This document shows, piece after piece, positions 1-11,221 of a stretch of 64,000 bases of DNA; within the stretch, counting starts at the first letter, position 1, and each line of letters opens with the position of its first letter. The notes under the pieces were generated by a model. That model was not told where the DNA came from. It saw nothing but the letters and a program-made list of their open reading frames with translations, and ran no database searches. The DNA is taken from contig BQMJ01000005.1 of the NCBI GenBank assembly GCA_025991245.1, positions 186,001-250,000 on the forward strand, written 5' to 3'. The position numbers and the translations under genes are program-made. This stretch comes from Galdieria partita. Its lineage: Eukaryota > Rhodophyta > Bangiophyceae > Galdieriales > Galdieriaceae.

Positions 1-2250
1 TCCGAAAGAGGGGGAATCTCGCTACATATTTCAAACAGAAGGTGGTTTAGATTTTTCGAAGACTCCATCGATCTATTTGCTTCTCGTACAAATCTTTCCG
101 CTACATCCTTTCTCAAATCAAATACTGCCATTTTTGTATCAGCACAAACTGAAACAAGTCCAATTCTACTATCGAAACCTTTATCCTCCAGCAAACGCGA
201 AACAACACGGACAATGTAACTGACAGTTAATACTGTTTTGGACTTGACGAGTATAGGACACATATTCTCCTCACCACTTAAGATACTCACCTCAGGTATA
301 TTCAGCTGGCCTATTGCAACAGCTAATAGAGAAGCAAAAATGAACGGCAACTGTTTTTCTCTTTGTTCTTCCTTAATGTGCAAACTTTCAATATATTCCT
401 TTGCAATAGGAACAAGTGGCTCAACCGAGTTTCTTTCAATCGCTTTATTCAAGGTTAGCAAAAACACAAAAAAGAATCTTATTACTTCACTTGCCTTGGG
501 ATGCACGTAAAAGACTATTGACTTTCGTTTCTATCACTTGTTGTAACGTTGGGGGATTTCCCAAACGAAAACGGATTTTGCAAACCTTCTCCATGAGAGA
601 AAGTCTGCTTCGTTCCTCGTCCGTATATAAAACGATGCAAGTTCCTTGTCTTCCAGCTCGACCTGTGCGACCAGCACGATGAATGTACATATCAACGTCC
701 TCAGGAATACGATACTGTATCACCAAATCTACTCCATTAATATCCAAACCCCGTGCAGCTACATCAGTAGCAACTAAAACTTGAAAGGAGCCTTCCCTAA
801 ACTTAGAAAGAGTAATTTCTCTTTGTTTCTGAGTGATATCTCCATGTAAAGCTTGTGCTGCACCGTTGTGAATTCGACCGCTAGAAACCAAAGAGTCTAC
901 TTCTGCCTTCGTTCTCGCAAATACAATGCAGCGAAAATTAGTCATCTCTGCACTATATACACTTATCAAAGACTCAAGTATCAACTTCCTCGAGAGTTCG
1001 GTTGGCGGGACACGAAGAGCAATATGCTCAACAGTTGTCGATGTCTTTGTATCCTTGTTCCCAATGGCATCTACTATGACAGGATTATTTTGATTTTCTT
1101 TGGCAAGCTCTTGAATCCATGGTGGTATAGTTGCTGAAAACAAAAGAGTTTGCCTTTCTTGAAGTGGAGGCAAGTAGGTCAAAATCTTCTCAATATCTTC
1201 AGCGAAACCCATAGAAAGCATTTCGTCCGCTTCATCCAAAACAAAAAACTTAACTCTAGATAAATCAAGATTTCCTCTGTCTAAATGATCGATAAGGCGT
1301 CCTGGGGTCGCTACTAAAATATCGATTCCCCTGTCAATTGCACGTTGCTGGACTTCATAAGATGAACCTCCAAAAAAACAACTCGTACGAAAACGGAAAC
1401 ACTTTGCAAAAGCCAAAAATTCTTGTTCAACTTGCTTCGCGAGTTCCCTGGTGGGTGCTAAAACTAGGCACTGAATCTGGGAGACTCGATCTTGGCGATG
1501 ACCCTCAGTTTGCTCTACTAATTTCTGCATGATAGGAAGCACAAATGCTAGAGTCTTTCCTGTTCCAGTACGGCTTCGTCCAATTATATCTCGTCCACCC
1601 AAAATAAGTTCAAAAGTGGCAGATTGAATAGGTGTCGCACCTTGAAAACCTCGTTCCTCTAACAAGTCTAAAATTTTTTCCGATAATTGAAAATCTGTAA
1701 AGGAAACTGTATTTCCGTCAGCTTCGATGACTTCAAGGTTAGGCCGTTTTTTGGAAACCCTTGTGCCGTTAGCTTGAAGCTTTGCCATATCAGGTGAGAA
1801 CTTTCGCAAACTAGTTCGCGAACGACTTGCAGTTTGATCAAAAGAATTTGTTGAAACTCTTCCTTTCTCATCTGGCAGATTACTTCTTGAAAGACTCATT
1901 CCTTGTCGTGAACCTTCCGTGGCACTTGCACGAAACAAATTGTCTCCTTCTCCATTAAACTTTGGAAGAGAATTCTCGAATTCAGTGAAAAGTTGTTTTC
2001 TTAAGTGAACCTCAGGGCAGTCACTAATAATTTGTGGCTGAAATATCTTCCAGGAAACATCGGTTGTTTCACGTCTTTTGGTAGCGTCCTGACGCCCTAT
2101 AAAGCTGCTAATTTTAGCAGATAAGAGTACTTCAACCTGTTTTCCACAACATATACCTTTCCTATCCCTGGAATGATAGTATTTATTACAAAAGGTACAT
2201 AAGTTTGAAAATCTCCCAACGGCGATGAATGCATCACCGCCACCAACCAT
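1..2250 (-). CDS. DEAD-box RNA helicase with GUCT domain (RH3/DDX21-like), 3' end cut by window edge
   Basis: ATP-dependent RNA helicase of the DDX21/DDX50/plant RH3-RH7 group; plant RH3 acts in plastid intron splicing and ribosome assembly. The Q-motif region (ATPIQSATF), Walker A (SRTGTGKT), PTRELA, DEAD box (VLDEADEML), SAT and the helicase-C motif HRAGRTGRAG all lie in one exon, 495-2250. After an intron (443-494) the frame continues through 442-1 into a GUCT domain (LVKSKTVLTVSYIVRVVSRL, then SVCADTKMAVFD) and leaves the window still open. I chose the ATG at 2250; the upstream open frame has no earlier ATG. The roughly 190 residues before the helicase core are low-complexity and Cys/Ser/Arg-rich and could include an organelle transit peptide. 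The GUCT tail favours the RH3 class, but plastid versus nucleolar location is inference. Confidence 0.93.
443..494 (-). other. GC-AG intron in the helicase gene
   Basis: The exon end reads CAAG followed by GCAAGT, the known consensus for a GC donor. The intron ends with a CTAAC branch-like motif and AAAG. Joining across it gives SQAIERNS and opens directly into the GUCT domain. No GT donor nearby keeps the frame; without splicing the protein stops at 487 before the GUCT domain. Confidence 0.75.
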
Positions 2251-2464
2251 TCTTTTCCTCACAATCCAACGGCTGTGACAATTGTGTGCTTTTCTACAGA
2301 CGAGCAAGTTACAGATTCTTGTGAAGTACTAACTTTCCAGCTAGTCTCTACTCTCTGTTGAGATATTCTGTTGAAATACACATGTTTGATATGATTTGCA
2401 ATAACACTAGTGCTAGGGGGGTCTCTCTTTCTTCCTGCAACTCTCAGACATCAAAACACGGTTT

Positions 2465-2782
2465 TCAGCAAGATTTTAAGGATGTAGTTGCCTCCTTCTC
2501 GTCTTCAGTTGTAATAAAATCCTGAAAATCGGGTTTGGAGTCATCTTTCATCATTTTATACTCTGTTCTTTGACGCAATACTACTAAAGATCTGTCGTGT
2601 TGCAGCTTTCGTTCTTCTACGAGTGTTGAAACACTTTCATTTACTGTCAAATGTCTCTTGCGTTCATTGTTGAAATATGGGTGACGATATACAGATGCTG
2701 CTTGTGCTTCCTTCTTAAAAGTTGGATAGTTTTCAAGGGAAGGCCGTAAAGGAGTGGTAACCCTATCCAGTTGGTCCGACAT
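2465..2782 (-). CDS. Small hypothetical protein, about 105 aa
   Basis: Single-exon frame starting at the ATG at 2782 (MSDQLDRVTTPLRPSLENYP). It is hydrophilic and highly charged, with a KKEAQAASVYRHPYF stretch and an acidic end rich in Glu/Asp. There is no signal peptide, membrane segment or motif I recognise. It sits between the helicase and rbfA, both on the same strand, with about 215 and 175 bases on either side. It may be a real small gene, or one exon of a larger gene whose splice partners I did not find. Function unknown. Confidence 0.5.
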   Translation of the reverse strand: MSDQLDRVTTPLRPSLENYPTFKKEAQAASVYRHPYFNNERKRHLTVNESVSTLVEERKLQHDRSLVVLRQRTEYKMMKDDSKPDFQDFITTEDEKEATTSLKSC

Positions 2783-2958
2783 GAGGCGCCACGACAAAAT
2801 TCAAAAAACTATTTCTGTCAAAACTCCTTTGAAGTTTAAATCTTATAACTTGTACCAACTCATATTTTTCAACAGACGTGTTACTAATCAGTTAGGACTT
2901 GTGTATATCTGTTGACGGAGTATTTGTCTACAATGAATTGGCTTCCTTTCGAAACTTT

Positions 2959-3590
2959 TTATTCCAAAGGAATCACTTGATCCTCTTCCCAAAACGCTTT
3001 CTCTGTTCCAGTGAAATAAGGGTCATCAGAAAGTCTATCCAATATGTCCAATGTTTTCATAGTTTCCCCCAACTGCGATTCTTCAAACCTTATTTCTGGT
3101 ATATACCTAATTTCTCGAATTCTCTGGGATAACTCGTATTTTATGGACTTGCGCTCTTCTTGCAACCATTGATAAGTAGCTATTCTCTGAGTATCACTAC
3201 CAGTAACACTTATGAAAGCCTTCGCATTTCTAAGATCAGGGCTAACGTCTACTCGAACTACAGATATCAGACCGAAGATTTGTTCACTTACTAAAAAAAG
3301 TTAGCAAATGAAATTGTCTGTTCGCAAAGACACTTACATATTCTATTATCTTGCAGCGAATACTTTTGTAGTATATCAGCGAGTTCTCTCTTTAACAGGG
3401 AACTGATGCGAAAGGGACGACGTACAGTGCGAGGTCGGAAGTCCTTCTTGTAACGACTAGTTAAACCTGCAGCTCCCTTATCACGCAGATACGCGTCTCG
3501 AACATAGCAATGTCTTTTTGTTAGTAGTCGCTCAACCTTATGACGAGAGCAAGTACAGTTGATGAGAGGAGTGATCCACGAAAATTGCAT
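2959..3590 (-). CDS. rbfA: Ribosome-binding factor A (RbfA), probably organelle-targeted
   Basis: RbfA binds the 30S subunit precursor and helps mature the 5' end of 16S-type rRNA; in algae and plants it serves plastid (or mitochondrial) ribosomes. Two exons: 3338-3590 and 2959-3290, with a 47-nt intron (GTAAGTG..TTTAG) that rejoins DNRI to LSEQIFGLISVVRV. The core follows the family closely: RRPFRISSLLKRELADILQ, then VDVSPDLRNAKAFISV, then IRYIPEIRFEES. The N-terminal 50-60 residues are basic with few acids, as expected for a transit peptide. A C-terminal tail of about 30 acidic residues follows the KH-like core. Start is the ATG at 3590. Confidence 0.93.
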
Positions 3591-3750
3591 TTGCCGAATA
3601 GTCAAATACAATCAGGAAAAGATTGCAAGACTCTGTTGTTTGTTTTCTGGACGAATAGATGTAAGTTGGTAGCAACAGAAAACTTTGAAACGACTAAATT
3701 TAGCAATATGCAATGGACCTAAAGTTCTTGGAATCTCTGAAAAGGAATAT

Positions 3751-5145
3751 TTAAGGAAGTTGCTCTACTTTATAACTGCCAATAATACGGTCCTTTGGCC
3801 ATCCTTCTAGTACTACAACAATCCTTCCCAAACAGTTTGCATTCTCCTTTTCTAGACGCGTCCAAGCACGAGCAATTGTTTGAATAAAATATGCAAGATT
3901 GATTCTTGCTTTAACTGCATAGTTTCCAGGAGACGCAGTTGCAACTGCATCACAACTACAATTTTTCAGTCTAAAAACATACATTAAAATTGCTTGTTAC
4001 TTACTTTTCTAAAAAGAGAAACGTGTCTTTCTTACAAGCTACTGTGATAACTCGACTCGCCATATCCCACAACTTTTCACCGCCAGCTATGTTGAAAGGA
4101 ACATCCAAAAAGTGAGCTAGTGCTCGGAGATCAGAAGAAACTTGGTTCTCTTGAATCCAACTACCAATATTCATTTTGAAAACTGAACTGCCTTGTAACT
4201 CAAGTATCTGAAGAATTTCATCGACTTGTTCCCCTTTCTTACAGCAGTAAAGCCAACCCTCTTCACCCAGCTCTATGTTTGTTTGTATTGTTGGTAAAGT
4301 GCTAATATCTGAGGAGCCTTGCGGTTTATACGAATTTGGTAAAGAGGTATTAGTCTTGTCCGATTCATAATGCAACTAATACTTTCAGTGAAAAGGCCAA
4401 ATATATAGCCACAGCTTACCATTACGTCCTTTGGAGCAGCTTGCTTTTCAAACGAAACATTCGCGCTATTCCAGGTTTCGTTACTTACAGCAGTATCCTT
4501 CTTGTTATGCTCTCCTTGTTTCGGATGCACGCTTTGTGAATGACTTCTCAATCTCGCGTCTAGTTCTCTTCTCAAATCCTGAAGTTGCTGACAAACCTCA
4601 TCCAACTTCGAATTAGTCGACTGTAACTCTACTCTCAGGGACTGTATTTCCACGCGACTCTTTGTAATGTCGTTTTGAAGCTGATGAAAGTCCTTGTACG
4701 AAACTGTTCTCTCGGTTCCCTGAGATGGAAAAGGTGACGGAGGAGGTGACGACGGACTCGGTGTTACAGAAGGTGTCATACTCCAGTCCTTCACAGGAGC
4801 ATCCCAAAACTGCGTCTGTTCAAATTCTGCAGTGTTGGCAAGGTCTTTCGTTCCTTCTGCACCCAAATTTGCTGCGTTTTCCTCGTTATTTACAAATGAG
4901 GCGGTTCTGTTATCCTTAAATTTCACGTTGGTGCCACTGGTTGCCTGTTGTTGTTCCCACGAATGTTCCTTGGTGTCTCTTTTGGCGGTTTCTGACGTTG
5001 GTGAATAAACTCGTCGTCGAAAAAATTTCTTATTTGATGAGGAGCCAACGTACTTTCTGCCATGGTTCCTATAGTCAGTGTTTCTATTTTCAACATATGA
5101 CCCACTTTTGTCGCTTCCCTTTTCTCGATACTGCTTGCGTTCCAT
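3751..5145 (-). CDS. Hypothetical protein with central coiled coil
   Basis: Three exons can be joined: 5145 to about 4420 (MERKQYREKG start), about 4369 to 4007 after an intron ending CTGAAAGTATTAG, and a last exon from about 3971 to 3751. The N-terminal third is Ser/Asn/Lys/Arg-rich. A Pro/Ser run (PSSPPPSPFPSQ) precedes a clear coiled coil (LQNDITKSRVEIQSLRVELQ) of about 65 residues. The C-terminal half looks folded (ELGEEGWLYCC; DLRALAHFLDVPFN; GRIVVVLEGWPKDRI). Total about 440 aa. I do not recognise the family; the layout suggests a scaffold or RNA-linked protein, but that is a guess. Confidence is for the gene model. Confidence 0.7.
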
Positions 5146-6129
5146 ACAAAATGACCCCAATACTTACGGAATTATGGAGTCGATTTTGTCTCGGTTTGGT
5201 CTTTGTAGCCTTGCTGAATGATTTCAGTCTCATCTTTGAAAGCGACTTTAGGCAACTTGTAAAAGTTCAATGATTGTTTGACTGTCATTCAGCCTTTAGG
5301 TCAGTTCTTGACCTCAAACAGACATCTAGAAACAACTCTGCTTTTCTCTGTTCGGAAGCATTTTCTTGTAGTATTTCAGACAAGTAGAAGAAACAGTGCT
5401 TTCTTTAGAGTAATGATGGCAACAAAATTGTTGAACTTCTATACTGCTGTTCAGTTTATGGGATAGAGTAAATCTTTACATACACATTGCATCAGTTTAC
5501 GTTCATTTTTGAAGTATTGCAATTAGAACCTTGTTTTGTTATCAAACAATTTTAACATATTGTCGTCGTTTTATCGGTTTATTAGTAGAAGGTCTTACAT
5601 AAGGGTAAAATTATATAAATAAAGATCTTTGCGGAAAAGCAACTCAAATCATGCAACAGTTCCATGGTCAAAAAAGTCCTCTTGTTCAAAAGATCGTTAT
5701 AATTATTCCATGAATCTGCAGAGGGAAAACCTTAGGTAGTCCAAACCCTGAGTATTTGTATGTAGAATAGTTTCGACGCACATTAAACATGAGAAAATGT
5801 GCACAACAAAATCTATTTTATGGAGAAGTTATTTACCTCGTCAGTGGTTCTGTAAAGACGTGTCGAAATTGAACAGGAATATTGGAACGCCATTTCTCTT
5901 ATGATTGAGTTTTTCAGGAATATGTCGTGTTACAAGAAGATATTGGCACTTCTCTAAGTTCCAAAAATAAGTTATTTGAGCTGTGATGGACGCTAGCCAT
6001 ATGACAAATAGAATAGCAACATGTTTCTAATAAAGTCTGTATCCAATCTTTTTCATCTAAGGGAGAATAATATAAATAAAAGATTTCTTGATCTGTTGGA
6101 TCCTGCTTTACTAAAAGTTATGAGAAACC
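5146..6129. other. Intergenic stretch without a gene
   Basis: About 980 bases between two minus-strand genes. AT-rich, with stops in all frames and only short frames without ATG support. I see no tRNA-like fold, repeat or family motif. It should hold the promoter of the 3751-5145 gene and the 3' end of the 6130-7447 gene. Confidence 0.6.
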
Positions 6130-7447
6130 TCATTGTAGTTGCGAAATAAACCAAGGGAGCTGAGAATAACTAGGTACATGGCAACAGACAAGGGGAAAAT
6201 ATTCTGAATACGATACGCCATTATTTGGCGCCATAGTCCAAAATCTCGTTGATTGTGGACCCATGAAATTTCCAAAGGGAACTGTCTGACTACTGTTGTT
6301 CTTGTCCACTAGTATCGGTCCCGAACTAGAATAACAAATATTATGATGTAAAGAATGGGTTCTATCGCAGGAAATTGGCTGAGGATTGATGTCACTAGAT
6401 GTTGAAGACCGAGATGATAGACTCATTTTCTGAGTTTCATATTTCTCTATATCGTTATTTGTTGCGTCAGTGCTTGAACTATCCACGGCAGATGGATTCA
6501 AGTCAAAAAATGTGCTTTCAGGAAGTAAGTTCTGCTTTCTACCGCCAACCTGGTTAGGCACCGAATGCGTTGGGTTCTAAAATTTCAATGAAATTAACCT
6601 GTATCGTTGAGAGGTAAGAACACATTACCTTTGGAATCCATTTGTTAGCTTGACATTGCTCTAAATAAAAAGTGGTCTGGAAAGTTCCTTGAGTATGAAG
6701 ACGTAGCAAGTTACGTAGGCAAGCATCATCCTGAAGCTGTTTTATATGTGGGAATCTGTCAACAAGACTGTCATTAGCAATAGTATATCCAAAACGACAA
6801 AAACGGCGAAGTTGAGCATTGTAGGGTGATCGGGCTACCTCAGTTCGTAAGAGCGCCCTATGAAATTTCTTAACACTTTGTTCTGTAGTTTGATATACGA
6901 GCAAGTACCATCTAAAATCATTCAATCGAGGTCTAGCAGGCAGCGTCAATGATCGGAGAAAGAAGGGCAAATGTCTTCCATCCTTGAGAATAAGAACAAA
7001 ACGAAGGAAGTGATATTCTATATTAACAAACCCTGCAACGGCAGCTGTATGTTCGTCTCCTTGCAAGATAAGATATTTCATGTAGATTTCCGGAATTATC
7101 AAACTGAAATTTTTCGTGCATTCCCAATAAGAAACTAACAAATGGCGCCAACGTTTTGGCGCGTGGATTTTTTTCAGATCCAAATGAATCTAACGTCAAC
7201 TTGTCACTTCCACCGAATAGATTTGGCGATTTCCTCATGTATCTGTCAACCAATTCAAGTGCTTTAAAGCTACCAGTACACTCATATAATACCTGATTGG
7301 ATCTTGTTGCATTTTCGAAACCACCAAATTGTTTAAAAACAGAGAAATGGATTTCTCATATTCATAGTATGGTGAAACAAGTTTCAGTTTCTCTGAATAA
7401 ATGGGCCCTCTACAGCTACTGTCTATAAAGAGTGAATTTGTCCTCAT
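6130..7447 (-). CDS. Hypothetical multi-exon protein
   Basis: Begins at the ATG at 7447 (MRTNSLFIDSSCRGP). It then uses at least two short introns near 7290-7265 and 7215-7140 whose exact borders I could not fix: frames change there, and a 24-nt intron or a GTGACA donor would restore them. The last intron, about 6578-6629, is clear and joins ANKWIPK to NPTHSVPNQ. The middle region is rich in aromatic and basic residues (LNDFRWYLLVYQTTEQSVKK; LRRFCRFGYTIANDS) and looks globular. The last 140 residues are Ser/Asn-rich and probably disordered. No family recognised. Confidence 0.6.
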
Positions 7448-7695
7448 CTGATTTGCTGCCAAATATACCGAACGTATAAATCGTCGTGTCTTTGAGTCCT
7501 CTTATTGAATTAGATAAGACTACAATTTTTGAGACTGTGGAACATAAAAGCTCGATAACATCTGAATGCTGCGCAAGCCCGATTCTATAAGTAGTGTCAC
7601 TATAAGATATTAAGAAATGTCACGAAAAACTAGCTGAAGATATAATGCTGGCTGTAAGGTGATACGAGGTACTTCAACTCTCTTCATAAGAGTTA

Positions 7696-9665
7696 CTAAA
7701 GACAAACAAGGTTCTCGATACGATTCGGCACTTTGACTTGATACTTGAAAAATGAATGAAAATGTAAGCAGCATAATGACTCCTGTTTAACACGCACTCT
7801 CTCGTGTGATACATTTCCCCAAACAATATGAATCTGATAAGAATAAAGCGCAAAACCAGTTACTTCTACAAATATGTCAGAGTGTGTTAAACAAATTACG
7901 ATCCAATGGGAAGACACAGAAAGTTTCCTGATCTCATTCTTCGATGCCTGAAAAATGAAAATCGGGAATTATGTACTTCATCAGTTGCGTGACTCTGATG
8001 TTCATGTCTCTCTTGAGAACCCGGGTACCACGTACGTATGATTGTTACAACAGGAAATAGTAAAAACCATAAAATCATCCCCACTAGGACTAAGACAATA
8101 ATAAAAGGAAGAAACAAGAGAAATAATAGCAATAAGAGAAACCATCCAATATTCCGAATTCGTAAAATGTAGTCCAAAAACTTAGGAAGTGGTACTTCTG
8201 TATCATCAATTTGCCATCGCACATTTTGACCAATTTCAGTCATCTCTAGATGATTTTGAATACCCGAAGGACTTATGTCCCTTCTCTTCTTCTTTTTGTC
8301 CATAAGAAATCGTTCATATAATCTTCTCTTAATAGTAGAAGATAATACGTCATGTGCGGTCTCTAAAACTTGATTAGCAGACTCAACATTTTCTCCTCTA
8401 GGCTCGAACGAGTTTAAAATATGTGATAACATTTTGTAATTCTGTTCAACTTCTTCACGAGTGCAAGATATTGGTACTCGTAAAACGGAATAGACTGTAA
8501 AATATAGTCAGTTTGAGAGGCACTCATAAAAAAACAAGTTGACTCACAATTGGGCGCATTCAGAATTCTAGAGGCTTCTGTGTCAACAGATAATAAACTT
8601 TCTACCTTACCGACATTATTATTTTGAATCGAACTGTAATCTAGGTTGGTTCTCTGAGCTTCTTCATGTTCCATTCTATTAGAAATCCTATCGGAATGAC
8701 TTGCATCGAACTCTACAGCATTTACATTCTGTTGGCTAGAGTCCTTCCACTCTGCAGCGCCAGTGAAATTAAAATTTTGACTCTCTTCGTTATTTGTTGT
8801 AACACTTTTTGATAGCGGAAATGCACTTCCCTTTGTGCTTTCAAGTGGTTCAGAACTGTTACTACCAATCTGACAATGCATTGCTTTGCGCTTCCCTTCT
8901 ATCAACTTTCGATCACTTGGACAGAATTCTAAACCATGACCAAAACATGACGCTGCCATTTCTGCACTTCCCTTATGCAAAAGTGCCATCCCCTTAATAT
9001 AATAACCCTGGAAAAAATTGTAGTTTCCAATGAGAACATCAACAAACTATCATTTATAGAAATACCTTTGGCCAGAGTGGATTGGTTTCTATACATGTTT
9101 CGCTGTCTTGAATGGCTCTATCAAAATCCTCCAACTTTAAATAGCACATAGCTCTTACTTCTGGTCAAAAGTACTAAACGGTGGTTCCCTAACAAACATA
9201 CCTATTTGCAAGAACACTGAGCTTTTTGGGCACTGAATCAAGTATTGTATCGTAGCAGTTGATTGCAGCTGCATAATCTCCTTGAGTGAAAAAGGAGTTT
9301 CCCAGCTGCTTCAATTGTTCCAAGTTGGTTTTGGCATCAGAGTTCTCTAGATAGCATTCCACATCTGCTGTACTCGAGCTTTTGATATCTTCCACATTGC
9401 TAAATAAACTTTCGCTAGAAAATACACTGTCCAGTTGTGAAACTGAGAGATTGGACAACTGAAATAGCTGTCCTTGTGTTAGTTCGTCTCTGTGTTCAAT
9501 ATGACCCAAATAAGCTACTTTTGGGTCTTCTTCTGGAGGCGTATAATATCCTTCTGTTTTAGAAGAAGCTTCAGAGTCTCCCTGACCCAGTTCCAAGTCG
9601 TTGCTATTGTCTATCCTATGTTCCTTTCCGTTCAAACTCCACCAACTCTCTTTTCGGGCAAACAT
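7696..9665 (-). CDS. TPR protein with degenerate J-like domain and membrane hairpin
   Basis: Exon joining gives one protein of about 620 aa. An acidic N-terminus is followed by about three TPR helix pairs (LKQLGNSFFTQGDYAAAINC; AMCYLKLEDFDRAIQDSE; GYYIKGMALLHKGSAEMAA). After a Ser/Asn-rich linker comes a region shaped like a J domain (FYSVLRVPISCTREEVEQNY, then ANQVLETAHDVLSSTIKRRL). In place of the HPD loop it has SFEPRG, so Hsp70 stimulation is unlikely. Two strongly hydrophobic segments follow (IGWFLLLLLFLLFLPFIIVL; ILWFLLFPVVTII), then a basic tail and a segment with weak PX-like character (DIFVEVTGFALYSY). The 3' end (7696 or a further short exon) is uncertain. The TPR plus J-like order recalls DNAJC7 and plant TPR-J proteins; the membrane hairpin is unusual. 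Confidence 0.75.
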
Positions 9666-9884
9666 TGTCCTGTTTACCAAACCGAACAAATGTACACGAG
9701 TTCATAAAAGTAAAGCTCTTCACATATAGTTGTTTAGATTTGAGAGTTGTCGAACCAGATAACACAAAGTAGCTTCCAAATGGTCCAGTTGACTTGATTG
9801 GGCCTTTGGGGGACCGATCCTATCATATACAATTTTGCCCATAAGTTCGTAGTTCAAATGAGTTTATTGTCGCAACCAGTAGTT

Positions 9885-11120
9885 TCAATCATCCAAACGA
9901 ACGTCCATTTCAGGTTCTGAAAGGGTAACTCTGGAATTTGGCAAAGGCAATCCTAGAACATTTCTTTTACAAGTCGGACAAAGATTGGACTGGAGAAGCC
10001 AAGGATCAATGCAGTCCTTATGAAATATATGTCCACACTGAAATTTACGAACGACTTCGTCCTCAATCAAAGATTCCAAGCATATTGCACATATTCCTTG
10101 ATTTCCTTCCAATATATTTTCGTGACCCATATGAATACACAAACGTCGATTCATATGAGAGTTTGCATACGACGGATTTGCTTCATGATAAACATATTGC
10201 GGTAGAGATTGAACTGCGCTTATTCGCTTATTCAAGTTTCTAGTTTGACGCCGATATCTAAAAATATTCACAGCAAATTGAAAAATAATCCAAAAGAACA
10301 TAGCCTTTAGCATGGCCCAGTTTAAAGCATCGTTGCTATCAAAAACAGGAGATTTCGAGCCTCTCGAATCAATTGAAGCAAACATTGGCGTTTTGCTTCT
10401 GTAACAAGGAACTATAGTCTGATAGAAGTCTTCCCACGAAACCAATATGGTTGGAATAGAGGGAGCCTTCAACGGCTTGTCATACTGTAGGGGTGAACGC
10501 ATCCGTACAGGAGGCTCACGCTTTCCATTTACCACAACTACTGCAACAGCACCCGCTGCTTCAGCATAGAGTGTCTTCTCGTAAAAAAAGCAACCTCCTC
10601 TCGCAACTACAAGAATTGTGCCCTTTATATTGTCTGAAAGTTTCAAAGGTTCACATCCAAATTTGAGAAACTCTTCTGCAACAGCCCCCGAACCTTGGTC
10701 AGTATCTTCCTGTTTACTAGTTAGAGTTTCAGGCACATCATTTCCAAATAATTTCCATTTTCTCAGTACGTTCTTCCAATCTTCAACTCTTCTCTCTACC
10801 AAGAGTGACGGGTGCTCCTCTGCAAAGCCTTGTTCCACTTCTAAATTACTCCGCAAATCAGAAACAACTTCACCCAGTCGGCTCAAAGAAACAGAAAAGT
10901 CATTTATTTGCTCTCCTGTTTCAGTAAGCAGAAACAAAGGCTTATTCAACACTGGAAACTCATCTGGGTTGGGACCAAACACAGCTCCACTATGTGAAAT
11001 TACCTTTACAAGCCCGCAATCCTTACTTTCTAGTAGTAAGGCTCCCCCTTCGTTTAGATAAATTAGTAATAGCAATATCGTTGAAGAAAACAGTTTGTTC
11101 CAAGAACTAGCAGTGTTCAT
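9885..11120 (-). CDS. PA-TM-RING E3 ubiquitin ligase (RNF13/RMR-like)
   Basis: Membrane-bound ubiquitin ligase or vacuolar sorting receptor-like protein of the endomembrane system. Single exon, about 411 aa from the ATG at 11120. Signal peptide at residues 1-32 (TILLLLIYLN). A protease-associated (PA) domain lies at about 150-240 (GTILVVARGGCFFYEKTLYA, AGAVAVVVVNG, IPTILVSWEDF). A transmembrane helix lies near 280 (MLKAMFFWIIFQFAVNIFRY). A RING-H2 finger follows at about 345-390 (CAICLESLIEDEV; CGHIFHKDCIDPWL; CPTCKR), with all eight metal ligands present. The PA, TM, RING order matches RNF13/GRAIL/RMR. A long non-family insertion lies between the signal peptide and the PA domain. Client proteins unknown. 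Confidence 0.92.
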   Translation of the reverse strand: MNTASSWNKLFSSTILLLLIYLNEGGALLLESKDCGLVKVISHSGAVFGPNPDEFPVLNKPLFLLTETGEQINDFSVSLSRLGEVVSDLRSNLEVEQGFAEEHPSLLVERRVEDWKNVLRKWKLFGNDVPETLTSKQEDTDQGSGAVAEEFLKFGCEPLKLSDNIKGTILVVARGGCFFYEKTLYAEAAGAVAVVVVNGKREPPVRMRSPLQYDKPLKAPSIPTILVSWEDFYQTIVPCYRSKTPMFASIDSRGSKSPVFDSNDALNWAMLKAMFFWIIFQFAVNIFRYRRQTRNLNKRISAVQSLPQYVYHEANPSYANSHMNRRLCIHMGHENILEGNQGICAICLESLIEDEVVRKFQCGHIFHKDCIDPWLLQSNLCPTCKRNVLGLPLPNSRVTLSEPEMDVRLDD

Positions 11121-11221
11121 CACAAGTTCGTTCACTCACAGGGCATTCCCAAACTATGGCAAATCTCTCCATTTCTCTACGAAGAATTGTAAAAATCACA
11201 AATTTATTTCAACACTGTTGA

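Noticed and set aside
5278-5466. Plus-strand 62-codon frame upstream of the coiled-coil gene
   Set aside because: Hydrophobic, no family match, and starts without good context; likely chance in a 1-kb gap.
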